DNA of 64,000 bases. Source: Populus alba (lineage: Eukaryota; Streptophyta; Magnoliopsida; Malpighiales; Salicaceae). The translations under genes were made by a program, and so were the position numbers. The stretch covers positions 4,059,875-4,123,874 of the forward strand of contig NC_133300.1 of the NCBI RefSeq assembly GCF_005239225.2, read 5' to 3'. Below, in pieces: positions 21,167-30,969 of this stretch (positions are counted from its first letter, which is position 1; each line of letters opens with the position of its first letter). The notes beneath the pieces are model-generated. The model was not told where the DNA came from. It saw nothing but the letters and a program-made list of their open reading frames with translations, and searched no databases.

Positions 21167-23240
21167 TGTTGTTACCCAAATTTTGACCCCACCTTTTTTA
21201 ATAAATTTTTCAAAAAAATCCAAAAAAATAGTGAAGACAAAACACAAAATTCCAATCCAAAAAATATGTTTTTAATATATTTGCAATTGTTTTTAGCATT
21301 TTCAACGTCTTCTAAAAAGAAGTTTAATTTTCAATTGTTTTTTTGAAACGCGTTCGACTTTTCACGCGTCATTTTAAAATCATTATTTCTCTCATAGAAT
21401 TGATGTTGATTTTTGCTCCATTTTTTTAAAAATACAAGAAAAAAAAACAAGAAAAATCAAATTTACAAAAAAAAGAAAGTTGAGGGACCAATTTTGATTT
21501 ACGGCCGGGCAACATTTTACCTATAAATATAGGTCAAAAAACTCATTTTTAAGGGGGGTCATTTGGTAATTTTCAGGAGAGGGAACCCAAAAAAACAAAA
21601 AAAACCCTAGGAGCCAAATTTTTCCCCCCTCGTAGAAGAGGCAGCCACCCTTTCCTACCCAAAAAAAAAAAAAACACAGCAGCTCCCCGGGTTCAAAATT
21701 TTTTCTCTCTCCGACAGATCCGGCCAAAGGGTCTTCTCCCTCACCCATCCGGAGCCGCCCCTCCCCGGTTCTGGTATCATTTAGCTCCCACAGCCCTCTA
21801 ATTTTCAGCTCTCCATCGTCTTCCCTGCATCAAAGACAGCCAGTCATTTTTTTCTCCACAAACCCAGCCTTCTCCCCTCAGCCGAAGCCTCCCTTTCCCT
21901 GTTGAAGACAGCTGCTGCCTCCTCCCAGCTTGGATCCGTGGGGTTAGTCTCCTTCCCCACCGGCAACGGCTGCTCCCCCTTTGGTTTCCTTCCCCAGCGG
22001 TGGCCGAACCACAGCTCCACCGTCAAACTCGGAGCGATCCACCTTCTTCCTCCAGCAACGTCTGCAAATCTACCTCCAGCGGCAAAAAACCCCCACGGCG
22101 ACACCCACAGATCGAGCGCCATTTCGAGCGGAGCCCGATGATCATCCATTCGTCCATTCCCTCACCGCCGACCACTTCAGCAGTCACGAACAGCAGCTGA
22201 GACACGGCGCCCACAGACCCATCGCCGGATTTGTAACCAGCAAAGGAAGAGAAACGGAGCTGAAAGAGAGAAGCAGATTTGAAAAAAAAACGAGAAAAAA
22301 AAAAAAACAAAGAACAAAAATTAAAATCGACTGGTGTGCGTTCTTTGCTTGATCTGCAGGTCGGCGCCGGCGAGGAAAGAAAGGGGGAGGAGGTCGTTGC
22401 AGACCCCCCTGTTTTGGGTTGTTTTTCATTGCGGTGCGTGGACCCACGCGCCGCCAGTGGCGGTGGTGCGTGAGATCCACGTGCCACCACTGTTCCAGCT
22501 CTCAAAACTCTGCTGAACACTGTTCCGGCAACTCTAGAAGTCCATTTGCCACTGTTCTGAATAGTTTTAGATTGTTTTGTAATTTTCATTGTAATATTTG
22601 GTTAATTTTGTGGGTTTTTTTTTAGTTTGTATTTTATGTAAATGTGGATGTAAAAGAAAAAATGAATTTAATTTATATGCACAAATATCTAAAGGACAGA
22701 TAAAAATCATGTTGTATTTTCCATAAAAATGTAGAACATGTATCTACATATATTCTGGGAACTAATAACTGATTTATCAAAGCCTTAGAATTTGGCTAAA
22801 ATTTTATTTTTAAAATTATATCAAGTCCACGAAACTTGAAATATGTGGTGTGTATTTTGTTTATGAATGATTTTTTTTATGATAAAATTGCAAGAATAAA
22901 GAAGAATTTAATATTCTGATTTGATCACAGATAAAGAATTATGAACTTACATGTAAGTTGTATTTTTCTAAAATTCGATGAAAGAACCGAATTTTTTAAA
23001 ACTTCTTTTAACACATCAAGTCCACAAAGCAGCTTACCTCAGGTAAGGTGTGTTAGGGGTGTTAATACCTTCCCTAACCATAACCAGTCCCTTACTCGCG
23101 ATCTCTGACAAGACCAGTACATCAGGTTTCCTAGTAGCCCTCAATGAATTACTAGGTGGCGACTCTAAATAACCAAATCAGCAAAACAGAATGAAAAATC
23201 GCCAGCCGATGCTGCACGCGGATTTTTTTGACGTGCGACA
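21167..23240 (+). repeat. LTR B (about 2.07 kb)
   Basis: It starts TGTTGTTACCC (21167; 21165 is possible) after TTGGGGCATC and ends GACGTGCGACA at 23240. It has a TATA box at 21522. A CT/GC-rich segment with many short ORFs (21800-22500) is followed by an A/T-rich U5. The segment 23027-23220 matches LTR A 12838-13020 closely. ORFs of up to 188 codons on both strands show no domains and are taken as chance. The next bases, CGATT, would be half of a target duplication if this is the right end of the compound element. Confidence 0.72.
21522..21529 (+). promoter_or_regulatory. TATA box of LTR B
   Basis: TATAAATA within ACCTATAAATATAGG lies about 355 bp from the LTR start, against about 1,020 bp in LTR A. 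U3 is therefore much shorter here. Confidence 0.55.
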
Positions 23241-24086
23241 CGATTAAACCGAAAAAAACTGAGAAAACATTAACTAAAAAAACCAAACCGATAGAAAAAA
23301 CAGAATAAACTGATTAAAAAATTAAAAAAAAAAACCACCTGGTCCGGTCCGGTTCTGGTTTAAAAAGGCTTAAACCGATTAAACCAGATCAAACCGGACC
23401 GGTTTAATTGAATCTAAAAAAATATATAAAAGGAAACATCCTAAACCTAAATAATAAATACCCTAACCCTACATTTCCAGCCGCCCCCCCAAACCTTTCC
23501 AGCTGCTCCCCCTCCCCCTTCCCTTTTTCCCCCTTCCCCCTTCCTTTTCTAGCAAACCCCACCCATCCCTCCTTCCCCGCTTCTCTCTCCCCCTTCCCCT
23601 TTTCCAATGGCCCTACCCCCTCCCTCTCTCCCTCTCCCCTCTCCTCTGTGCACAAGGAAGGCTTAAAGCAACTCATTTTCTCTTATATTGTTGCCTTTCT
23701 ACTCTCTACTTTATGGGATGCTATTGAAATCTTTGTTAAAATGTAGTTGTGCTAATATGGATAGATCTAGTGATTGTGATTCAATTAAGGAGATCTTTCA
23801 GATCTCAACCGAAGAGCTTGGATTCAAAGTTTTCAACAAGGATTTTTTTGAATGTGATTCGGCCAAGTTTGTCCAATGATTGTGATTCGGCCAAGTTTTC
23901 TCTTATTTAATTGATTTCGGTTTTTCTAGTTTCTAAGGCTAAAAAACCGAACCGAACCGAACAAAACCGGTTAGGTTTGAACCGGTTCTCGGTTCGGTTC
24001 GGGTTATATTAACAAGAAATAGTATTTTCCGGTTTGGTTGAATTTTTATGTTAAAACCGGACCGAACCGGACCGTGAACACCCCTA
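23241..24086 (-). mobile_element. Right part of a hAT-like non-autonomous element rich in AACCGG
   Basis: The segment ends ...GTGAACACCCCTA at 24086; read on the minus strand this is TAGGGGTG, a common hAT terminal motif. The next 8 bases, ATAGAGTG (24087-24094), would be the target duplication. The body is full of AACCGG/GGTCCGG/GAACCGAACC words at both sides (23336-23404 and 23940-24070), around a CT-rich stretch (23460-23640). The duplicated GATTGTGATTCGGCCAAGTT is at about 23856 and 23880. The left end with CAGGGGTG/TAGGGGTG is not present. It may lie beyond the retrotransposon block, which would then have inserted into this element. Confidence 0.55.
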
Positions 24087-24317
24087 ATAGAGTGACCATC
24101 TAGAGACATAGAAACTGAGCAAAGTCTTCGATCCACTACCTTCTTGTACTATCTTCTATTTTTCATCTTTTCTGCTCATGAACAATTACATGCCCATATT
24201 TATTAAATCTGTCAGGTTTTATACAATCAATTTTCCTCTTGTTTAATACTTGAACTTTTTTTAAAAATCTTTTTAATGTAAGGTATTAAACCTTAAAATG
24301 TCTATAATAAGTGTTAT
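24087..24317. other. Short unassigned stretch
   Basis: AT-rich sequence between the hAT-like end and the first recognisable copia codons. Nothing else was recognised. Confidence 0.4.
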
Positions 24318-24627
24318 GTTTAATAGAATGTTGTTACTAAACATAAAGATGGATGTACCTAAATATCTAAATGCATATGTGAAGGATGAGACTTGGCTTT
24401 GACATGTGAGATTTGGGCATATAAATTTTGATAGCTTGAAGATGATGGCACAAAACAAGATGTTGAAGGGTCTACCATCCATTATACACCCAAATCAGTT
24501 ATGTGAAGGATGTTTAAAGGGTAAGCATTTCATAAGAGTTTTTCCGAATGAGGTTACCATTCAAGAGCAAGTCAACCCCTACAAGAAATATGTATCGATG
24601 TTTGTGGTCCCATCAAGCTATATACTG
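24318..24627 (+). pseudogene. Ty1/copia gag pre-integrase fragment
   Basis: The frame reads LLNIKMDVPKYLNAYVKDET, then WL, a TGA stop, then H-x-RFGHINFDSLKMMAQ and LCEGCLKGKHF. This is the His/Cys pre-integrase domain of copia polyproteins (W-H-x-R-[FL]-G-H, C-x2-C). A frameshift follows: the integrase start (DVCGPIK) is in another frame near 24598. Similarity ends near 24627, where unrelated DNA begins. Confidence 0.8.
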
Positions 24628-26781
24628 AAATTTCAGCAAAAGTCTCCTCTATACCAGGAGATTCCACATTATCGACTAGAACTTGTTCTCAATTTAACAA
24701 TCATCAAAACACAACTTAAAACATCATCCAATCATCTTGGACATTCTTGTATCAATGGAATTAAAATAACATTCAATCCCATATTCCAACACTTCCATCA
24801 TTGTAATTTATTTATCATATAAATTTATAAATAAATATACAGATTATCATAAAAACATCATAAAGTTAATTATATACATTCATAATTTTGTCATAACAAA
24901 TAGTTTATAAATCATAAAATTGATTAACATGTTCTAATTTAAAATAGTTAGTAGGAAAAAAAAAGATTCACGTTTCTTACATGCCAAGTAGATATTACAA
25001 AAAGAAATATAGATTACATAATTATTAATTTTAACAAAATAAGATCCTATATATTTATTCAATTTGCTCAAAGGGGAAGTACCTTTAATTTAATTCAACA
25101 TAAATATGGCAAAGTTACTTAATAAACAAAACAAACAGCCTTAAATTTTGCTTTCATTGCAACTATATTATTTCATTGTCAATTATTTCTTTTACAAACC
25201 AATTAATCTTAATTAATTCAATACAAATTGTAGTCACCCTTAACCCTGAGTTACCGACCCATTTTTGGGTCTTCGCTCACGCATTTGGATATTTATTTTC
25301 ATCCTTCATATCTAGGAGATAATCTGTCGTCGGGCAATTAAGTCTCTCTACCTATTTTTTGGGTGCTAGTTTCCTCACTAGTTAATTAGTTCCTCCACCC
25401 ATTACCGGATATTAGTTTCATTTCTGAGAAACTATCTCCCATGCTTATTATTGAGCACGAGTCCCCTTACCGGGAAGCTAGTTCCTTAGCTCATTATCGT
25501 AGTTCCATTACCAGGAAGCTGGTTCCTTTGCTTATTAGTGAGCACTTAGTCCCATTACCGGAAAGCTAACTCTTTATCTTTAATTTTTTTCCACATGAAA
25601 TTAAAATTCTACATTGATAATTGATTTACTTTTAAAAACTTGATAAATAAAAGAATTAAAGTGTTAAACACCAACCTATTGTTGAAGCTCTTGGCACGTC
25701 CCCCTGCTGCTAAAGTTATAAAAATAAATGTACCACTGTTAATATTAAGACCTCTCCTGTACCAACAGGTATACATCATTATATTTCATTTCACTCTTAC
25801 TACCTTAACAATTTAGTTCTAATATTACGACAACTCTTAAACAAAAATAAATGTTAGCCAACCCCGATCAATCTATCTTAACCATTTAAAACACTGTTTC
25901 TTATTATAATTGTAACTAAAGTTATAAAAATTCAGTTTTGGGCATGACTTGTTTCTTATGAAAGCTAAGATTTGAAATTGTCCATTACAATTTCCAGCTT
26001 GACCTCCCCTCAGATTTTGATCTATATTTGGATTTTTAGAGTTCCAAATTAAGCAATGTCAATCCTGCTGGAAAACTAACACTTCAGGTTATAACTCCTA
26101 TGAAGAAAAGTATCTTAAATTTTATCATTTTCATGCCTTAATCTACTTTATACTTTAAAAGACAAGGTTGTCCAGTTTTCCTTTATATGGCTTTACAATA
26201 AACCGAACATTCTTATTCAATTTCTCACCATTCAAAACAATCCTTACCATGTTATTTACATTATAACATCATTAAATACAACTTTATAAAACTTTATCAA
26301 CCCAGCTCATATTTATTTAAAAATAATCAAAAACTATTTCAAGAAAAAAACATGCTTATGGTAGGAATCCATACCAAATTTACATTCCACAATATTAGCA
26401 TAGTCGTATATACTTCCAATTCATCACAAACATTTATCATAATTCACACTAACAATAGTAGTGTAATGAGATAAAAATGTATTTTTCCATTAATTTACCC
26501 CTTATATGCAAAATCAACCAATCACAATGATTCTCATTCTCTAAGTTCTACGACCATTTTCAAGGTCTCAATTCACAATGAAATTAACCCCATCTTTCAT
26601 TTAATTCTCAATTCCCCCCCCCCCCCATGATTTTCTAATTGATTTCTCCTCTTATCATTTCATTTCAATTTTTTCCCTTGTCATTAAGTTTTAATTCCCT
26701 CAATTTTTAATTTAACTCATTTTATTTTCAGGTTAAAATTTTTAAACATTTCATAAAGAATTTAATCGAGAGTTTATATTA
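24628..26781. other. AT-rich insertion separating the two copia fragments
   Basis: No coding domain was seen. The segment replaces most of the integrase and RT expected between the copia fragments. It contains the degenerate repeats at 25236-25570 and a C13 run near 26615. ACTCCT/CTCCTGTACCA-like text at about 24645 and 25750 may hint at an LTR of another element, but I could not establish one. Confidence 0.45.
25236..25570. repeat. Degenerate short repeats, CATTACCGGGAAGCTAGTTCC type
   Basis: Variants of CCATTACCGG(G/A)AAGCTRGTTCC with GCTTATTAGTGAGCAC-like text recur about five times (near 25400, 25470, 25505, 25550), spaced roughly 40-75 bp. No known family was assigned. Confidence 0.65.
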
Positions 26782-27234
26782 AAGTTGAACAACGCCTTGT
26801 ATAGATTGAAACAAGCCCCGCGGGATGGCTTTTTTTTTAAAAGAATATACTTGTTAAATGCCTTTATAAATATGCTATCTATGTGAAGATAAAAAATAAA
26901 AAAGTAATGATACTCTTATTGTATATTTGTATGTTGATGATTTGATCTTTACAAGAAACAATCCAAAGATGTTTGGAGACTTCAAACAAGCAAGAAATCC
27001 AAAGATGTTTGGAGACTTCAAACAAGCAAGAAATCCAGTATTTCATGATAAAAGAAAGCATATTGACAGAAGATTTCATTATATACAAGATTACATTGCA
27101 AACAAGAAAGTTAAAGTCAAGAACGTGAAAACACAAAACCAAGTAACAGATATATTCACAAAGTCACTCAAATATGATGTTTTTATCAAGATAAAAGATA
27201 TGTTGGGAGTTATGAAGAAATCAAGTTTAATGGG
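26782..27234 (+). pseudogene. Ty1/copia RT and RNase H remnant
   Basis: LNNALYRLKQAPRDG (26783-26827) is the copia RT motif. After a gap, LYVDDLIFTRNNPKMF (about 26927) carries the YVDD catalytic motif. A 36-bp tandem duplication is followed directly by the RNase H end (HDKRKHIDRRFHYIQD, then DIFTKSLKYDVF), so most of RT and RNase H is deleted. The final bases AAGTTTAATGGG form a polypurine tract next to the LTR. Translation continues open to 27298 but the part beyond 27234 is LTR. This is a dead element. Confidence 0.88.
26961..27032 (+). repeat. 36-bp perfect tandem duplication
   Basis: Two identical 36-bp units (26961-26996 and 26997-27032) encode NPKMFGDFKQAR twice in frame. Confidence 0.95.
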
Positions 27235-27560
27235 TGTTGAAAATAAATCAGATTTTGGTTTTGAAAAAAAAAAGGAACCGGTCCACCGGTTAGAATAAGT
27301 TCAAATGGTTGACCATTTCAATTAGCAAAATATATTTTTTATTCAGATTATGATTTTTTTTATATTAGTTTAATTCTTTGATTGACTATGATTTTTATGT
27401 CTATAAAAAGGCTTGTAATTTAACATTAGAAAGCAACATAAAAAAAGTGAGAGAATAACTTAATAAAAATATACATTCCTCTCAATCTTCTTTTTGTTCT
27501 TGAATTTTTGAATTTGCATTATTATTTTGATCTTATACCACACATGTTCTTCTTCCAACA
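27235..27560 (+). repeat. Copia 3' LTR (326 bp)
   Basis: It begins TGTTGAAAATAA right after the polypurine tract and ends CTTCCAACA, giving the TGTTG...CAACA ends typical of copia LTRs. TATAAAAAGG near 27401 is a likely TATA box. The next bases are AAAAT. No matching 5' LTR is present in the window. Confidence 0.75.
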
Positions 27561-29433
27561 AAAATCAAACATTTAATTTGAACAATTTAAAATTATAATA
27601 CTTTTACTTGACAAATCACCCCATGTTGGTAGATGTCTACACAGTTCCAATCCAGGAAGCAAGAATTGGTTTTGTCAAGTAATTAAACATTGTATAAACT
27701 GAATGATACTTAGTTTTTTCTTTTTAATATTATTAAATTAAGTAATAACTTTACTATGTTTTGCTAGACGTAGTTTATCGGCGTTACATTATGAGCCCTG
27801 CTCTCTCTACGTTGCTTTCCAGCTGAGTCTGCGTGGTGGCCAAAAGGAGTGACCCTGCGTCGTGCAGTCTGTGCTCAACAAAGCATGTGTGAATAGTGAA
27901 GCAGTAGATAAGGCAGTGAAGGAGATAATGCCAGGTGAGAAAGCTGTTGAAGATGGAGGCTCATCTTATGATGATTCTTGTCCGGTGGATTTTACGAGTG
28001 ATATAGGGAGACGATCTGTAATTCATCCATATGTTCTTAAAATGTCTCATCCACCAAAAATACCATCCTGAATGGCAAATGGAATTGGTAGCAGTCTTGA
28101 GGCTCTCTTCCTGAACAGATTGAATCACGGCGGGCTGAGCATCGGCGGACTCTGTACTCCTCCGCTGTAAAATACATAATATGTGCTCAGAGAATGATGA
28201 TCTTCTTCCTTATCTAGACATTTGCAATCTCGGAGTTTTTGCGTTCATTTTACTCTTTCCCGCCCCTTATCTTGGAGTTTTTGCTCTTTTTGTAAATTAT
28301 TTCCTAGCTCAAAAGGGATTCTACTTGCTTGAAAATAATACTAATCAAATCAATTTAGAACTCAGAACTCCTCAAGTCAGAGACCAAGTTCTTCGAGGTT
28401 GAGTTGTTGTCTCCAAGGTTTCTGTCACATATAAAGCCTCTTAAATCTCGACTTTTCTTCTCCTTTTCCTTGGGAAACTCTCTTTGTCCAGTTGCCACAG
28501 AACACTGCCTCTGTTTTCCAACTTATAAAAAATGGAGTTCGATGGTAGTTTTATCTTGTAAATAATTATGATTTGTGAGTGTTTTTATTCTAATCGACTT
28601 GTAGTTTTTAAATAGATTAGAAGATGTTTCGGAGTTAAAAATAAATTTATTGAGATTTTTATAATATTTTAAAAATATTTTTAGATAAAAATATATTAAA
28701 ACTTAGTATTTTAAGATACAAAAACTTTGATAATGAAATATATTATTATAGTATACTTTAGACATAATTTTCAAACCTGATCTAAAATCTTACTAAAAAA
28801 AAAGGTATTGGACATTAGTTCCTAAGTTAACTCATGGGTTATTAAATTATTATTATTAAAACAACATTACTTTTTTTTTTAATCTTGATATTAATGCAGT
28901 CATGTCTATATTAGGTATGACCAAATCAATCCATTCAAGTTAATATCTTTTTATAATTCAACTTAACACTCAGATTGAACTCTCAAATATAAATTTTTCG
29001 AATTAACTCGTTAAAATAAATTATATTTAACAAATGTATTTTTAAAACATCCTAAGAAAATAAAAAATATAAACTAAGTTCATTGAATGCTTGCTTGAGA
29101 TTGTGATAATAATTGCTTTTTAAAATATTTTTTATTTTAAAATAAATTATTTTTTTTAATCTAATTTTAATATCAGCATATCAAAATAATCTAAATATAC
29201 TAAAAACTTAATTAAAAATTTAAATTTTAAGCAAACATATTTTAATCACAATATCAAACACATTCTAATCCCAAAATATGTTCAACAAATTAAGAATATG
29301 TTTAGTACCAGTTCATTATTGTTTTATAAAATTTTAATTTTGTTAATTTTAAATTAATTTTTTTAAAATTTTTTTATATGTTAATTTCAAAAATAAATTT
29401 TAAAAATTAAAAAAATATATTATTTTAATATAT
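27561..29433. other. Mostly AT-rich; one gene-like patch at 27780-28170
   Basis: Positions 27862-28071 read open for 69 codons (KAVKEIMPGEKAVEDGGSSY and HPYVLKMSHPPKIPS), and the same frame continues past a TGA as MANGIGSSLEALFLNRLNHG to about 28168. Codon character is gene-like but no family was recognised. The remainder, 28440-29430, is AT-rich and includes a MITE-like copy at about 29105-29280. Confidence 0.4.
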
Positions 29434-29548
29434 CTGCTAAAATTCACTCTTGAATCGATAGCGAGACAGCATCGTAGACCTGCTAAAATTCACTCTTGAA
29501 TCGATAGCGAGACAGCATCGTAGACCTGCTAAAATTCACTCTTGAATC
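29434..29548. repeat. 46-bp tandem repeat, 2.5 copies
   Basis: Units start at 29434, 29480 and 29526 (CTGCTAAAATTCACTCTTGA...). The first two are identical; the third stops after 23 bp. Confidence 0.95.
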
Positions 29549-30969
29549 CCACGTTAACCAAACGCTAGAATTCAATCTGGGACTCTCCAAAGAGTTCTGC
29601 ATTGACCTCCTAGAAGAAGACCCAAATGACATGTCATGTCATGTAACTGTCCAGCAACGGGTAATGAAAACCGTATAAAAAAGTTTTCTGTGTTTTTTTT
29701 TCAATTATTTGATTAAAGATTTGATTTTTATGCATAAATAATTGAATGGACTGCAGATTCTTTTGATGGGGTCGCTCAATATCCTTTGTATAAAGCGTTT
29801 AGCTTTGTATCATTCTGTAAAGTGTGGTGCTTTATGGAGAACTCATGTGAAGATGATGTTTTGTGATGAAGATAGTAACTTGAAGTAGAAATAAGAGAAT
29901 TGGAATCAGTTGATTAAAGAAAAGGGACTTGAATTGATAAATGTAAGCATTTTCTGTTGGTTATTGAGTGTTTTTAATTAATATTGATTGGTGATTTACG
30001 GGTTTTTCTTTGTCGGGTTTTGGAGGGTGTATTTTGTGAAATTCATGTTCAAGAACCTTACTTTTCACTCTTGAAAGGTGTTGTTTTTGTTTCTTTGATA
30101 TGTGGTTTTTCCATTTTTTTAGTTTTCATTTTTTTAATATATTATCTGCTGTTTATGTGGTTCAAGCCATTTTCTTTTGTAACCTGGGGTTGTGTGTGTA
30201 GATGGGAGCAAAACAGTCGAAGGAAGGTGTGCTACTGGTGATTACATAATGTAGATGGTTTGCCATATGCTTCAAGTACATCATCATGAATATTTGCAAG
30301 TTTATGATTGTGCAACCTTTGAAGAACTCTCTGCAAGAAAGTGGATGAATGTCTTTATTTTCTTATATATTTTTGTAGCTTATATTCAGTTTGTTTTGCT
30401 ATAGAATTGGGCTGGGAGATGTGATACTCATAAACAAAACTGTGGTGAGTTGAGCCCGCATTGTCGAGATATATTCATTCATTTATATTTTCAGTATGGG
30501 CTATATACTTTCATCTGTTTCACAGATATGCTTCATTTTTTAAGATGTTGCAAGCTGAGAGTCTCGAGAAAGTCCTTCCTGGACTTAAAACTGTTGAAGA
30601 AGGTAAACCTAGTTCTGTGTTGATGTTTATGCGTTGCTGTCGAAATGATGTTCTCAGTTGAGACATAGCGAGGATGACTTGCTAGAATAAGCTGTCATAC
30701 CTCGTAACTGCCTATAATGCTGGGAAAATCCAAGATTTTTGTTTGGCTAGTTAGGGATAAGGAGTAGGGTATCTGTTATTTATGCATAACCGTTACTGGG
30801 TTGTAAACTTCTAAATATTTCGGTTTGCATTTGTGCAAGAATCTTTACATTACACTCCTTGCTCCCAGAAATCATTTTAAATCTGTATTGTTTGAAATGA
30901 GAGACTTGTTGAAAACATTGTTACTGGTGATTGCGTTCTTGAATTTATAAGGTCTGAATTGTATAACAG

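Larger units (their letters stand above)
1..23240 (+). mobile_element. Compound Ty3/gypsy (Tat/Ogre-like) retrotransposon block
   Basis: The block reads, left to right, coding internal region (1-10387), LTR A (10388-13045), mostly non-coding internal region (13046-21164) and LTR B (about 21167-23240). Tat/Ogre affiliation rests on an extra ORF upstream of gag, an intron between protease and RT, two RNase H domains and long 3' tandem-repeat arrays, all visible here. The left LTR lies outside the window. LTR A and LTR B share their last ~230 bp clearly and their first bases (TGTTGTWACCC), but differ greatly in between. The two units are therefore related but probably of different subfamily or age. 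Confidence 0.85.

Noticed and set aside
21844..22625. ORFs of up to 188 codons in LTR B
   Set aside because: Same reasoning: many overlapping frames in GC-rich LTR DNA and no recognised protein.
23408..23746. Pro/Ser-rich 112-codon ORF
   Set aside because: Produced by a CT-rich stretch (CCCCTTCCC repeats) within a hAT-like element.
30202..30241. MGAKQSKE-like start resembling an N-myristoylation signal or a XBAT-type protein start
   Set aside because: The frame ends after 15 codons and none of the following exon-like stretches matches that family.
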